Positions 24,648 to 34,451 of a stretch of DNA of 64,000 nt are shown piece by piece. The position numbers and the translations under genes were made by a program. The notes below the pieces were generated by a model that worked only from the letters and a program-made list of their open reading frames with translations, was not told the origin of the DNA and did not search any database. This DNA is from Kocuria tytonicola. Lineage in GTDB: Bacteria; Actinomycetota; Actinomycetes; Actinomycetales; Micrococcaceae. Position 1 is the stretch's first letter. Every line of letters starts with the position of its first letter. Location of the stretch: the NCBI RefSeq assembly GCF_003687455.1, contig NZ_PHOA01000001.1:19370-83369 (forward strand), given 5' to 3'.

Positions 24648-25553
24648 TCAATGGTAGGTGACCGCACGGACACGCACCACGGCGCCGGCCACGCCCACGA
24701 GCGCCACCACCCCGGCCCAGATCATGCCCGTGACGCTGCTCGCCACGAAGGACTCCCGGAGCACGCCCACCACGCGCTCCACCACGAGGTGCGCCACGGG
24801 GTCCACCCCGGAGGCGTCCACCACGGTCCGGGCCGCCGTGAGGGCCACACCGAGCACGAGGCCCACGCACGCAACTCCCGCGAGACCCACGCCGGCGAGC
24901 GCGAGCCAGCGCCGCGGCGTCGTCGCCACCGCGGCCACCGCGCACGCGCCGGCGAGCCACGGCAGGGCGTGGCGCCACTGCGCGCACCACACGAGCGCGT
25001 CCACGACGCCGCCCGTGTGCACCCCGGGGACGGTCACTGTGAGGTTCTGCGTGTCGAGACCCGGCGAGAGGCCCGTGGTGTCCTGGATCTGCCGCTGCAC
25101 CGCCTGGCCGAGGGCGGAGACGTCCACCACGAGCTCGTCCGGGGCGTGGCCGGCCTCGGCGGCCACGGGGACGTTCGCGTCGTGGGTGTCGTCCAGCACC
25201 GCGAGCCACGTGCCCTGCTGCTCCGGCGCGGTCAGCCAGGTCTGGGCGGCGCTCACCGCGGTCTCCCGCAGCTTCTCCGCGGCCCGGTCCAGGGGCGCGA
25301 TGCCGGTGTGGACGTTCTCCAGCGCGCTGAACGCGGCCCGGTCCAGGACGGTGCGCACGAGCTCGTTCTGGAACCCGGAGTCGGTGACCACGGACGAGGC
25401 CGTGTCCTGGAAGCCGGACGGCGAGAGCACGTGCGCCTGCACCCAGCTCAGCCCCAGCCACGCGGCGAAGCCTGCGCCCGCGAGGACGGCGAGGAGGGCG
25501 GAGGCGAGCGCGCGGACCACGGCCGCGGGACGGGGAGAGGCGGAGGAGCTCAC
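24648..25553 (-). CDS. Hypothetical integral membrane protein
   Basis: About 301 residues, family not recognised. One N-terminal membrane span ([20 protein letters not shown]), a soluble domain of about 150 residues with the pattern [18 protein letters not shown] and [18 protein letters not shown], then three further spans at the C-terminus. The GTG at 25553 is chosen because a start at 25607 would leave almost no space to xseA on the other strand; a GGAG site precedes 25553. Upstream of ispH and probably co-transcribed with it. Confidence 0.78.
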   Translation of the reverse strand: MSSSASPRPAAVVRALASALLAVLAGAGFAAWLGLSWVQAHVLSPSGFQDTASSVVTDSGFQNELVRTVLDRAAFSALENVHTGIAPLDRAAEKLRETAVSAAQTWLTAPEQQGTWLAVLDDTHDANVPVAAEAGHAPDELVVDVSALGQAVQRQIQDTTGLSPGLDTQNLTVTVPGVHTGGVVDALVWCAQWRHALPWLAGACAVAAVATTPRRWLALAGVGLAGVACVGLVLGVALTAARTVVDASGVDPVAHLVVERVVGVLRESFVASSVTGMIWAGVVALVGVAGAVVRVRAVTYH

Positions 25554-25612
25554 CGCTCCACTGTAGAGAAGGAGCGGCTGTGCGTGTCCCCAGTGGGTGA
25601 TACTCATGTGTC

Positions 25613-26905
25613 ATGGACTCCTCGTTCCCCGCCGACGCCGCTCCCGCCCGGAATGCTCCCGCGGAACTTCCCGAGCTGGCCAGGGACACCTCCCCGGAGA
25701 ACCCCTGGCCGCTGCGCAAGCTGTCCCACTCCCTGCACGGCTGGATCCAGAAGGCCCCGGCGGCGTGGGTGGAGGGCCAGGTGATCGAGGTCAACCAGCG
25801 GGCCCGTGTCTCCTACGTCACCCTGAGGGACCTGGAAGAGGAGGCCTCGGTGAGCGTCACCCTCTTCCAGAACGAGATGGCCCGCCTGGAACGCCCCCTC
25901 GAGCGCGGCGCGCGGGTGGTCGTGAGCCTCAAGGCTGACTTCTACGTCAAGGCCGGCCGACTCTCCATGCTGGGCAGGGACATCCGTCCCGTGGGGCTCG
26001 GGGACCTGCTGGAGCGGCTCGAACGGCTGCGCCGGGCCCTGGCGGACGAGGGGCTCTTCGACCCCGCACGCAAGAAGCCGCTTCCCGTGCTCCCCCACCG
26101 CGTGGGTCTGATCACCGGGCGGAACTCGGACGCGGAGAAGGACGTGGTGCGCAACGCCACCAACCGCTGGCCGGGCGTGCAGTTCGAGATCCGCGAGGTC
26201 CCGGTGCAGGGAGCGGGCTCGGCCCGCGCCGTCATCGGTGCGCTCGAGGAGCTGGACCGCATGGCCGAGGTGGACGTGATCGTGATCGCCCGCGGTGGAG
26301 GTGCCTTCGAGGACCTGCTGTCCTTCAGCGACGAAGCCCTGCTGCGTGCCGTGTTTGCCGCGGACACCCCCGTGGTGAGCGCGATCGGCCACGAGAACGA
26401 CCAGCCCCTGTTGGACCACGTGGCGGACGTCCGGGCCTCCACCCCCACGGACGCGGGCAAGCGCATCGTCCCGGACGTCCAGGACGAGCGGCTGCGCCTC
26501 TCCCAGGCCCGTTCCGCACTGGACCGGGCGGTGGGCACCATGATCGAGCGTGAGCAGCAGGGCCTCGCCACGGTGCGCTCCCGCCCGGTGCTCGCGCAGC
26601 CGGACGGCATGATCCTGGTGCGCGAGGAGGACCTGGACCGGTGGCGCACCCGTGCGTGGTCCGCAGCCAGCTCCCTCACCCTGCGCGCGCAGGACTCCGT
26701 GGCCCAGATGCGCGCCCGGGTCCGCGCGCTGTCCCCGCAGCAGACCCTGGACCGCGGGTACGCCGTGGTGCAGACCCCGGACGGCTCCGTGCTCACGGAC
26801 GCCACCCGGGCGGAGGTGGGCCAGTCGCTCACCGTCCGGCTCGCGTCCGGGGAGCTCGGCGTGGACGTCACCGGCACCAGCACCCGCCGGCCGGGCGAGC
26901 ACTGA
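25613..26905 (+). CDS. xseA: Exonuclease VII large subunit
   Basis: 430 residues. OB-fold nucleic-acid-binding domain (WVEGQVIEVNQRARVSYVTL) followed by the catalytic domain with VGLITGRNSDAEKDVVRN, VIVIARGGGAFEDLLSF and VVSAIGHENDQPLLDHVAD, and the coiled-coil arm that wraps XseB. ExoVII degrades single-stranded DNA from both ends. Very close to the divergent membrane-protein gene. xseB follows after 31 bases. Confidence 0.97.
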   Translation: MDSSFPADAAPARNAPAELPELARDTSPENPWPLRKLSHSLHGWIQKAPAAWVEGQVIEVNQRARVSYVTLRDLEEEASVSVTLFQNEMARLERPLERGARVVVSLKADFYVKAGRLSMLGRDIRPVGLGDLLERLERLRRALADEGLFDPARKKPLPVLPHRVGLITGRNSDAEKDVVRNATNRWPGVQFEIREVPVQGAGSARAVIGALEELDRMAEVDVIVIARGGGAFEDLLSFSDEALLRAVFAADTPVVSAIGHENDQPLLDHVADVRASTPTDAGKRIVPDVQDERLRLSQARSALDRAVGTMIEREQQGLATVRSRPVLAQPDGMILVREEDLDRWRTRAWSAASSLTLRAQDSVAQMRARVRALSPQQTLDRGYAVVQTPDGSVLTDATRAEVGQSLTVRLASGELGVDVTGTSTRRPGEH

Positions 26906-26936
26906 ATCCCCAGAGAACCCCAGCGAAAGGCACACC

Positions 26937-27215
26937 GTGGCACAGCAGAACCAGAACACCGATCCCCAGCAGGGCGCACCGGACCTCTCGGACGTCGACG
27001 GCCTTGGCTACGAGCAGGCCCGCGAGCAGCTCGTGGAGATCGTCTCCCGTCTGGAGGCCGGGGGCACCACCCTGGAGGAGTCCCTGCAGCTGTGGGAGCG
27101 CGGCGAGGCGCTGGCCACCCGCTGCGAGCAGTGGCTCGACGGCGCCCGGGAACGGCTCAACGCCGCCCGCGCCCGGCGGGAGAACCGGGACCGGGCGGCG
27201 TCGGACGGGGAGTGA
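26937..27215 (+). CDS. xseB: Exonuclease VII small subunit
   Basis: 92 residues. The conserved core GYEQAREQLVEIVSRLEAGG, TLEESLQLWERGEAL and CEQWLDGARERLNAAR is typical of XseB; an acidic Gln/Asn-rich N-terminus of about 25 residues precedes it. GTG at 26937 with a GAAAGG site. Partner of the upstream xseA product. Confidence 0.95.
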   Translation: MAQQNQNTDPQQGAPDLSDVDGLGYEQAREQLVEIVSRLEAGGTTLEESLQLWERGEALATRCEQWLDGARERLNAARARRENRDRAASDGE

Positions 27216-27248
27216 GCCCCGGAAGCTGCCGGTGAGGAGGAGCCGGAC

Positions 27249-28466
27249 CTACTGCTGGTAGGTGGAGAGGAACTCGCCCAGCCGGTCCAGCGCGGTGTCC
27301 AGCATGTCCACGGACGGCAGGGTGACCAGCCGGAAGTGGTCCGGCTCCGCCCAGTTGAACGCGGTGCCGTGGCTCAGCAGGATCTTCTGCTCCTTGAGCA
27401 GGTCCAGGGCGAAGCGCTCGTCGTCCACGATCCCGAACTTCTCCACGTCCAGCTTGGGGAACAGGTAGAGCGCGCCGTGGGCCTGCTCGCACGTGACGCC
27501 GTCGATCTCGTTGAGCTTGCGGTGGGCGATGTCCCGCTGCGCCTTGAGCCGCCCGCCGGGGAGGATGAGGTCGTTGATGGACTGGTACCCGCCGAGCGCC
27601 GTCTGGATGGCGTGCTGCGCGGGGACGTTCGCGCACATGCGCATGTTGGCGAGCAGCTTGATGCCCTCCAGGTAGGACTCCGCGCGCCAGTTCGGCCCGG
27701 TGATGGCCAGCCACCCGGAGCGGTAGCCCGCCACCCGGTACGCCTTGGACAGGCCCGAGAACGTCAGGCACAGCACGTCCTCACCGGTGAGGCTCGCGGT
27801 GTTGATCATCTCGGCGTCGTCGTACGTGATCTTCTCGTAGATCTCGTCCGAGAACAGGATGAGGTCGTGCTTCTTGGCCAGGTCCACGATCTTCTGCAGC
27901 GTCTCGCGGGAGTACACCGCGCCCGTGGGGTTGTTGGGGTTGATGACCACGATGCCCTTGGTGCGGCTGGTGATCTTGGACTCCATGTCCTCCAGGTCCG
28001 GGTTCCAGCCGTTGTCCTCGTCGCACATGTAGTGCACGGGCGTGCCGCCGGACAGCGCCACGGAGGCAGTCCACAGCGGGTAGTCCGGTGAGGGGATGAG
28101 CAGCTCGTCACCGGGGTTGCACAGGGCCTGCAGGGTCATGGTGATCAGCTCGGACACGCCGTTGCCCAGGTACACGTCGTCCGTGTCCAGGTTCATGATC
28201 CCGCGCGTCTGGTAGTACTGCACCACGGCCGTGCGGGCCGAGTAGATGCCGCGGGAGTCCGAGTAGCCCTGCGCGTTCGGCAGGTTCTTGATCATGTCCA
28301 CCAGGATGGCGTCCGGGGCCTCGAAACCGAAGGGTGCGGGGTTGCCGATGTTCAGGCGCAGGATGCGCTGACCGGCCGCCTCCATCTGCTCCGCCTGCTC
28401 CAGCACGGGGCCGCGGATGTCGTAGAGGACGTTCTTCAGCTTGTCGGACTGCTTCACCTTTGCCAT
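27249..28466 (-). CDS. Pyridoxal-phosphate aminotransferase, AlaA-like
   Basis: 405 residues, fold-type I aminotransferase. The PLP lysine is in SGLSKAYRVAGYRSGW, the Asn-Pro block in INPNNPTGAVYSRE, and DEIYEKITYD contains the Asp contacting the cofactor nitrogen. The sequence is closest in pattern to AlaA-type alanine aminotransferases (pyruvate/glutamate to alanine) rather than to AspC. ATG at 28466. Convergent with xseB at 33 bases. Confidence 0.92.
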   Translation of the reverse strand: MAKVKQSDKLKNVLYDIRGPVLEQAEQMEAAGQRILRLNIGNPAPFGFEAPDAILVDMIKNLPNAQGYSDSRGIYSARTAVVQYYQTRGIMNLDTDDVYLGNGVSELITMTLQALCNPGDELLIPSPDYPLWTASVALSGGTPVHYMCDEDNGWNPDLEDMESKITSRTKGIVVINPNNPTGAVYSRETLQKIVDLAKKHDLILFSDEIYEKITYDDAEMINTASLTGEDVLCLTFSGLSKAYRVAGYRSGWLAITGPNWRAESYLEGIKLLANMRMCANVPAQHAIQTALGGYQSINDLILPGGRLKAQRDIAHRKLNEIDGVTCEQAHGALYLFPKLDVEKFGIVDDERFALDLLKEQKILLSHGTAFNWAEPDHFRLVTLPSVDMLDTALDRLGEFLSTYQQ

Positions 28467-28548
28467 GGGGCCAGACTACTCGCGGGTCCGTGGCGCTCCC
28501 CGGGCGTGACACCCCGGGGCCCACGCGGTGCAGCCCGGCCCGGGGCAC

Positions 28549-29589
28549 TCAGCGCGGCTGCTCCCGCACGAACTGCGCCGTCTTCTCCGGGCTCATGGCC
28601 GGCGCCGAGCCGCCCGCGAGCCGCGTGATGGTCGTGAGGTCCTCGGTGCGCAGGTCCGCGGACGCCGCGTTCACGGAGGACACCGCCCGGTCCTCGAGGG
28701 TCTCGGAGCCGAGCACCACGGCCCGCTCCGGGCGGAACAGCCGGTCGGGGTCGTCCAGCGCCACGAGGGCCTCGTCCTCGATCACGGGTTCCGAGGAGCG
28801 CAGCACGGCCGCCTGCACCTTGTCCGTGAGCAGTGCGTCCACGAGCTCGTCGGTGGTCCCGAACTCGGGTGTGGCCTTTGGCGCGCAGTCGTAGTACGCC
28901 TTCAGCCCGCGCTCGCCCTGAGCACTGTCCGCGTACCCGGAAGCCATGCCCACCGAGAGCTTGCCGCACTGCTTGCCCGCGGTGTTCATGTCCCCCAGGT
29001 TGTACTGGGCGCTGGTCGCGGCGGTGACGACCACCCGGTCCGTGCGCTGGGCACCGGAGCTGTCCAGCGCCTCCAGACCGCTCGGGAGGACGTTCGGCAG
29101 GGCGCGGTAGACGTCGTCGTCGGAGGGGCCCGTCTCCCCCGTGATGCCCAGCAGCTGCCCCAGGGAGTCCAGCAACCCGCGCGGGGCGTCGGTGTTGGGG
29201 GTGGCCGTGGGCGAGGGGGACGGCTTCGCGTCCGCGGGGAGCCCGTGCTGCCGGGCGTAGACGTAGAGGTCGCCGGTGAACTCCGGCACCATGCTCACGC
29301 GCCCGTCCTGGAGCGCCGCGAAGATCTTCTCGCGGGAGGAGCCCACGTCCACCACGGTGGCGGCCACGCCGTCGGCGGCCAGTCGCTGCTGGTAGTAGTG
29401 GGCGAGCACGCGGGTCTGGGTGTCCACTCCGGTGGCGATCTTCACGGTCCCGCCCCCGGCGGACGACGACGCCGTGGCCGCCCCACCGGCGTCCGTCCCC
29501 GCCTGCTCCGGGCTGGCCCCGCAGCCGGCGAGCGCCAGACAGAACGCCGTGGCCGCTGCGGCCGCCCGGATCCGGGAGGAGGCTGTCAC
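28549..29589 (-). CDS. Glycine-betaine/osmoprotectant substrate-binding lipoprotein (OpuAC/ProX type)
   Basis: 346 residues. Lipoprotein signal at the N-terminus (FCLALAGC, lipobox Cys about 22). The mature part shows the OpuAC fold: KIATGVDTQTRVLAHYYQQ, VVDVGSSREKIFAALQDG, MVPEFTGDLYVYARQ and later TDELVDALLTDKVQAAVL. It would bind quaternary amines outside the membrane for an ABC importer, but no permease or ATPase gene is adjacent, so it is a detached binding protein. The GTG at 29589 overlaps the NUDIX stop. Confidence 0.85.
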   Translation of the reverse strand: MTASSRIRAAAAATAFCLALAGCGASPEQAGTDAGGAATASSSAGGGTVKIATGVDTQTRVLAHYYQQRLAADGVAATVVDVGSSREKIFAALQDGRVSMVPEFTGDLYVYARQHGLPADAKPSPSPTATPNTDAPRGLLDSLGQLLGITGETGPSDDDVYRALPNVLPSGLEALDSSGAQRTDRVVVTAATSAQYNLGDMNTAGKQCGKLSVGMASGYADSAQGERGLKAYYDCAPKATPEFGTTDELVDALLTDKVQAAVLRSSEPVIEDEALVALDDPDRLFRPERAVVLGSETLEDRAVSSVNAASADLRTEDLTTITRLAGGSAPAMSPEKTAQFVREQPR

Positions 29590-30101
29590 CGGTCGTGACC
29601 GGGTTCGGTGGACACGTCCTGCTCGGCGACCGCCTCGGGCGGGGTCTGCTCCCCGACGAACTGCTCGAGTCCCGCCAGGCGCAGGCCCTGGTCCACCAGG
29701 TCCAGGCGCTTCAGGCCGCCCACCTCCGCGAGCGGGAACCAGGCGGCGTCGTCCGAGGAACCGTCCTGCTCCACGGCGAGTTCGCCACTCATGATGTGCG
29801 CGGTGTAGAGCACGCGGCACGCGTGGTTGCCGCGCGTGGTGGGGTCCAGGCGCTGCTCGGGGCTCATCCAGTAGCTGTGCACGCCCACCAGACCGTCCGA
29901 GGCCACGCGGTAGCCGGTCTCCTCGAAGACCTCCCGGAGCATGGTCTGCTCCGGCTGCTCCCCCGGTTCCATCCCGCCCCCGGGCAGCGTCCACGCACCC
30001 TCGAAGTCCGGGTGGCGGGGGTTCCAGTGCGTCAGCAGCAGGTGGTCGTCACGGGTGATCAGGGCGTAGGCGCCCACGCGGGAGTCGAACGGCTGGCTCA
30101 T
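29586..30101 (-). CDS. NUDIX hydrolase
   Basis: 171 residues. The Nudix box is complete: GGGMEPGEQPEQTMLREVFEETG compresses to G-x5-E-x7-R-E-x-x-E-E-x-G. Begins VGAYALITRDDHLLLTHWN. Hydrolyses a nucleoside-diphosphate-linked substrate that cannot be specified. ATG at 30101. Its stop overlaps the start of the substrate-binding lipoprotein gene, so the two are co-translated. Confidence 0.93.
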   Translation of the reverse strand: MSQPFDSRVGAYALITRDDHLLLTHWNPRHPDFEGAWTLPGGGMEPGEQPEQTMLREVFEETGYRVASDGLVGVHSYWMSPEQRLDPTTRGNHACRVLYTAHIMSGELAVEQDGSSDDAAWFPLAEVGGLKRLDLVDQGLRLAGLEQFVGEQTPPEAVAEQDVSTEPGHDR

Positions 30102-30346
30102 GGCGCCAGTGTAGTGGCGCGTCCGGGGCGTCCCCTGGCACGCGGGCGTCCTCGCGTCCGGCCCGCGGTGGGCAGCCCGTCAGCCGGCGCCAGCTGAGCC
30201 ACCGTGCTCCCCGGACGGGGCGGACGGTGGCCCGGAGGGAGGCGGGACGGCCCCGTGCAGGGCGCGAGCGGCGTCGTCGTCCGGGCGTGCACTGCGGCGC
30301 CGGCTGCCGTGCGGCAGGCAGTGGGCGCGGGGCCCATAATGGGCGG

Positions 30347-31378
30347 GTGAGCATCGTGGAGAACGCCATCTATCGCAACGGCCGGAAAGTGGAGTCCCCG
30401 CGCTCCCTGGAGAGCACGTACGACCTGCTGCAGCGCACGCTGGACCGGCCCGCCGAGAGCGAGAGCGGCGAGGACACCGTGCTCGCGTGGATCGGGCTGT
30501 ACCGGCCCTCGGCGGAGGAGATCGACTCGCTCGCCCAGCACTTCGACCTTCACGAACTCGCCGTGGAGGACACCGTGCAGGCGCACCAGCGGCCCAAGAT
30601 GGAGCGCTACGGGCGCACGCTGTTCACCGTGATCCGCCCCGCCGTGTACCAGGACGAGACCGAGACCGTGGAGATCGGCGAGATCCACATCTTCACGGGA
30701 CCCAACTTCGTCATCACCATCCGCCACTCGGAGTCCAGCGGGGTGAGCCGGGTGCGCAAGCGCGTGGAGGCGGACCCCGAGCTGCTGTGCTTCGGCCCGG
30801 ACGGGGTGCTGTACGCGCTGCTGGACCAGATCGTGGACGACTACTTCCCGGTGCTGTCCGGGCTGGAGAACGACATCGACGAGATCGAGGACGCCCTGTT
30901 CGCCGGGGAGTCCACCGTCTCCCAGCGCATCTACGAGCTCGCGCGCGAGATCAACGAGTTCCACCGCGGCGTGGCACCCCTGAGCAACGTGATGCAGCGC
31001 TACTTCGCGGGCTTCACCAAGTACGGCACCCACGAGGAGCTGCAGCACCGGCTGCGGGACGTGCTGGACCACGTGATCGCGGTGAGCGGCAAGCTCGAGT
31101 CCATGCGCTCCTCGCTCACGGACGCCATGAGCCTGGACTCCACGCTCACCACGGCCCGGCAGAACGAGGCCGCCATGGTGCAGAACGAGCAGATGAAGAA
31201 GATCTCCTCGTGGGCGGCCATCCTGTTCGCGCCTTCCATCGTGGGCTCCATCTACGGCATGAACTTCAAGGCCATGCCCGAGCTGGAGTGGGCATTCGGC
31301 TATCCCATGGCGCTCGTGCTCATGGTGCTCGTGGGCGTGGTGCTCTACGTGGTGTTCAAGGTCAAGGACTGGCTCTGA
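30347..31378 (+). CDS. corA: CorA-type magnesium/cobalt transporter
   Basis: 343 residues. Large N-terminal cytoplasmic domain, long helix (about 200-290) and two C-terminal membrane spans; the selectivity motif YGMNF is present between them and the C-terminus ends with a positive KVKDWL. Pentameric Mg2+ channel. GTG start at 30347. The 245 bases upstream hold no gene, only a copy of the dispersed GCGGCGTCGTCG motif at 30268-30279. Confidence 0.95.
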   Translation: MSIVENAIYRNGRKVESPRSLESTYDLLQRTLDRPAESESGEDTVLAWIGLYRPSAEEIDSLAQHFDLHELAVEDTVQAHQRPKMERYGRTLFTVIRPAVYQDETETVEIGEIHIFTGPNFVITIRHSESSGVSRVRKRVEADPELLCFGPDGVLYALLDQIVDDYFPVLSGLENDIDEIEDALFAGESTVSQRIYELAREINEFHRGVAPLSNVMQRYFAGFTKYGTHEELQHRLRDVLDHVIAVSGKLESMRSSLTDAMSLDSTLTTARQNEAAMVQNEQMKKISSWAAILFAPSIVGSIYGMNFKAMPELEWAFGYPMALVLMVLVGVVLYVVFKVKDWL

Positions 31379-31413
31379 GCGGTCTCCCACCCCGGGCGGC
31401 TAGCCTGGCGGGG

Positions 31414-32490
31414 ATGCACAACCTCGAATTCTGGCTCGACAAACCCTTCCGCGTGCTCCTGGTGCTGCTCGGCGCCGTGGTGGTCTCCGCCGTGGTGCGA
31501 CTGCTGATCCGCAAGATCACCCGCGGCATCGCCCGGGGGACTCAGTCCCGGATCATCAAGCGCTTCGACCACGGGCAGTCCCGCTGGGTCCAGGACGCCG
31601 GTGTGGCCTCGGAGCGTCAGGCGCTGCGGGCGCGCACCATCGGCGCGGTGCTGGCCTCGGTGTCCACGATCATCGTGTGGGCCATTGCCATCCTCATGAT
31701 CATCTCGGAGCTCGGCTTCAACATCGCCCCGGTGATCGCCTCCGCGGGCATCGCGGGCGTGGCCCTGTCCTTCGGCGCACAGTCCCTGGTGAAGGACTAC
31801 CTCTCGGGCATCTTCATGGTGGCCGAGGACCAGCTGGGCATCGGCGACTCCGTGGACGTGGGGGAAGCCATCGGCACGGTGGAGAACGTGGGTCTGCGCG
31901 TGACCCAGGTGCGGGACGTCAAGGGCACCCTGTGGCACGTGCGCAACGGCGAGATCCTGCGCGTGGGCAACCAGTCCCAGGGCTGGGCCCGCTGCGTGCT
32001 GGACATCCCCGTGCCCTACGACACGAACATCGACCTCGTGGCGGACATGATCGAGCACGAGGCGCTGCTCGTGCGGGACGATCCCGATGTGGGCCCCAGC
32101 ATCGTGGCCGACCCCGAGGTCTGGGGTGTGGAGAACATCTCCGGGGAGAGCATCACCATCCGGCTGGCCGTCAAGACCGCACCGCTCGAGCAGTGGGACG
32201 TGGCCCGGGTGATGCGCGTGCGGATCAAGAAGATGCTGGACCGGGACGGGCTGCGCATCCCCCTGACCCACCAGGTCACGGTGCGCACCGGTTCCGAGCC
32301 CGAGACCTTCACGGACGCCCCCACCACGTCCTTCCCGATGCCGCGCGTACCGACCACGGGTCAGGTGCGCACCACTCCCCTGTTCCCCCACACCTCTGCG
32401 GAGGACAGCCACACCCCGGACGGCCGCACCCCCAGCCGGGACGAGACGGGTGAGGGCACCAGCTCCTCCGAACGCCGCGGCGACGGCTGA
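31414..32490 (+). CDS. Small-conductance mechanosensitive channel (MscS family)
   Basis: 358 residues. Three membrane spans (first LLVLLGAVVVSAVVRLLI), the pore-lining helix with IASAGIAGVALSFGAQSLVKD and the cytosolic beta domain starting LGIGDSVDVGEAIGTVE. The last about 70 residues are a polar low-complexity tail. Protects against hypo-osmotic shock. ATG at 31414, 35 bases after corA, likely the same transcript. Confidence 0.94.
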   Translation: MHNLEFWLDKPFRVLLVLLGAVVVSAVVRLLIRKITRGIARGTQSRIIKRFDHGQSRWVQDAGVASERQALRARTIGAVLASVSTIIVWAIAILMIISELGFNIAPVIASAGIAGVALSFGAQSLVKDYLSGIFMVAEDQLGIGDSVDVGEAIGTVENVGLRVTQVRDVKGTLWHVRNGEILRVGNQSQGWARCVLDIPVPYDTNIDLVADMIEHEALLVRDDPDVGPSIVADPEVWGVENISGESITIRLAVKTAPLEQWDVARVMRVRIKKMLDRDGLRIPLTHQVTVRTGSEPETFTDAPTTSFPMPRVPTTGQVRTTPLFPHTSAEDSHTPDGRTPSRDETGEGTSSSERRGDG

Positions 32491-32496
32491 TCCGGC

Positions 32497-33420
32497 TCAG
32501 CGCCGCTTCCTGTTCCGCCCGTTCTTGACCTTGCGGCCGGGCTTGCGCCGCAGACCGGGTTTGGTGCTCGCTCCGGCCTTGGCCCACCCCCCGGACTGTG
32601 CCTTGCCGCCGCGCTGCTTCTCCGGCGTCTTCTCCACGGCCGTCTCCGCCCCGCGCCCTTCGTCCTTCGCGGACGACGCCGCACGGCGGGGTGGTACTGC
32701 CTCGTCCCGTCCGCTGGACTCCCTGCGTCCCCGGACAATGCCCACGAAACGCTGCACCGCGTCCTCGGTGGCCTCGTCCACGGTCTTCGGCCACACCAGC
32801 ACCACGGGAAGGACGGGGGCGTCCGTGAGCTCGCGGGTGGTCACGTCCTTGCGGGCGTGCAGGCGCGCCACGGACATCGGCAGCACCACGGGCCCCACAC
32901 CGGCGGCCGCGAGCTCGACGGCCATGGCGGCGTCGTCGATGTCCGCGTGGGGCTGGGGCGTGGACTCCTCGCGGAGCTGGGCGGTGGTGAGGCAGTCCAG
33001 GACGCTCAGCAGGTCCTCGGTGGGCAGGACGGCCACCTGGAGCTCGTCGTAGAGGTGCACGGCGTGGTGGGTGGCCCGCAGCTCCTCCAGGCTGGGGTCC
33101 GTGGGTGACCAGCCGAGGCGCACGAAGCACGCGGTCACGGTGCCGTCCTGCAGCACCTCACGCCACTGGCCCGCGGGGACCAGCTCGTCCCGCAGAAGGG
33201 GCGTGAGCTGGCGGTCCCGCCACCTCCCGAGCCACTTGCCGGGCATCACGCCGGGGACGTAGCCCACGGTGAAGGCCGGTGCGACGGCATCGTCCGTGGC
33301 CTGGACACCCGGCGCGCCCTTCGCACCCGAGTGGAGGCCTGGTGCGACGGGATCAGCCGGGGTGTCCGGCGTGTCCGGGGCAGACGGGTCGCGGGGCAGG
33401 GCTGGTTCGGCTGCGGTCAT
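32497..33420 (-). CDS. LysR-type substrate-binding domain protein lacking a DNA-binding domain
   Basis: 307 residues. FTVGYVPGVMPGKWLGRW and VLPTEDLLSVLDCLTTAQL match the periplasmic-binding-like effector domain of LysR regulators, but no N-terminal helix-turn-helix is encoded; instead there is a Pro/Asp-rich leader. The C-terminus is a long basic tail (about residues 240-307, ending KVKNGRNRKRR), which might bind nucleic acid. ATG at 33420. Six bases separate its stop from the convergent mechanosensitive channel gene. Confidence 0.8.
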   Translation of the reverse strand: MTAAEPALPRDPSAPDTPDTPADPVAPGLHSGAKGAPGVQATDDAVAPAFTVGYVPGVMPGKWLGRWRDRQLTPLLRDELVPAGQWREVLQDGTVTACFVRLGWSPTDPSLEELRATHHAVHLYDELQVAVLPTEDLLSVLDCLTTAQLREESTPQPHADIDDAAMAVELAAAGVGPVVLPMSVARLHARKDVTTRELTDAPVLPVVLVWPKTVDEATEDAVQRFVGIVRGRRESSGRDEAVPPRRAASSAKDEGRGAETAVEKTPEKQRGGKAQSGGWAKAGASTKPGLRRKPGRKVKNGRNRKRR

Positions 33421-33543
33421 GCCCCCAGACTAGAGGGCGGGTGCTCGCGCTCCCCCACCAGGCCCACGTGGTGCCCGCGGGCGGCACACGGGCCGCTGAT
33501 GTGCGAAATCCGCCCGGGAGGACTACAGTGATGCCTGTTGTTC

Positions 33544-33616
33544 GGGGCCTTAGCTCAGTTGGTAGAGCGTTTCGTTCGCAATGAAAAGGTCAGGGGTTCG
33601 ATTCCCCTAGGCTCCA
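33544..33616 (+). tRNA. tRNA-Ala (anticodon CGC)
   Basis: 73 nucleotides folding into a full cloverleaf: acceptor GGGGCCT/AGGCTCC, D-arm GCTC...GAGC, anticodon arm TTTCG-TTCGCAA-TGAAA with anticodon CGC, and T-arm AGGGG-TTCGATT-CCCCT, discriminator A. CCA is not encoded. It reads GCG codons, common in this high-GC genome. A strong terminator follows. Confidence 0.97.
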
Positions 33617-33625
33617 CCCGATGGC

Positions 33626-33659
33626 ACGAAGGGCCCCACCGAGAGGTGGGGCCCTTCGT
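33626..33659 (+). terminator. Strong hairpin terminator after tRNA-Ala
   Basis: ACGAAGGGCCCCACC (33626-33640), loop GAGA, and the exact reverse complement (33645-33659): a 15-base-pair perfect stem ten bases after the tRNA. No long T-run follows, as usual in high-GC actinobacteria. Confidence 0.85.
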
Positions 33660-33809
33660 CGTGGGTGCAGGTGCCCTCCCGGTGTCACCACCCCCCCCGC
33701 CCGGCAAGGACCGTGGGGCACGCGGGCCCGAGCACGCGGTGCAGAACGGTGCGACGTCATGGGCAACCATCTCCGCAGCTCAACTGCGGTGCGGGGATAC
33801 GGTGAGTTC

Positions 33810-34451
33810 ATGAAAATCCTCGTGACCGGTTTCGAACCCTTTGGCGGTGAGAGGGAGAACGCGAGCGGCGTCGTCGTCCACCGGCTCGGTGGGCTCACCG
33901 CGCCTGACGGCGCGCAGGTGGTGACGGCCATCCTCCCCGTGACGTGGTCCGGTGCGCGCCCCGCGCTGCTGCGGGCCGTCGAGACCCACCGGCCGGACGC
34001 GGTCGTGGCGGTGGGCGAAGCGGGTGGCCGAGTGGCAGTCACCCCGGAGCGCTGGGCCAGGAACATGGGACACGGGCGCATCCCCGACAACGAGGGCGTG
34101 GTCCGGGACCCTGCCCCGCTCACGCGGGGGCCCGAACGCCTCGAGTCCCGCATCGATCCCGCCGTGCTCACCAGTGCCATTCAAGAAGCCGGTGTGCCTG
34201 CCGAGATCTCCAACGATGCCGGCGCGTTCCTGTGCAATGCCGTGTTCTGGTCCGCGCTGCACGCCACAGATCTTCCGGCCACCTTCATCCACGTGCCCGC
34301 GGTCAGGTCCCGGGGGTCGGCAGGTGTCGGCGCGGAGACCGACCCGGACGGGTCGCCAGCGAAGTCGACACTGAGTGTCGACGACCTCGTGCGCGCGCTG
34401 ACGGCCGTGGTGCGCACGGTCGCCAGGGAGGCACGAACTCACTCATCCTGA
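33810..34451 (+). CDS. pcp: Pyroglutamyl-peptidase I (pyrrolidone-carboxylate peptidase)
   Basis: 213-residue cysteine peptidase (C15) removing N-terminal pyroglutamate from peptides. Starts MKILVTGFEPFGGERENAS; the catalytic Cys is in SNDAGAFLCNAVFWSAL and the His in FIHVPAV; the Glu of the triad should be in the GEAGGR region. ATG at 33810. Slightly shorter than some homologues at the C-terminus but with all three catalytic blocks. Confidence 0.94.
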   Translation: MKILVTGFEPFGGERENASGVVVHRLGGLTAPDGAQVVTAILPVTWSGARPALLRAVETHRPDAVVAVGEAGGRVAVTPERWARNMGHGRIPDNEGVVRDPAPLTRGPERLESRIDPAVLTSAIQEAGVPAEISNDAGAFLCNAVFWSALHATDLPATFIHVPAVRSRGSAGVGAETDPDGSPAKSTLSVDDLVRALTAVVRTVAREARTHSS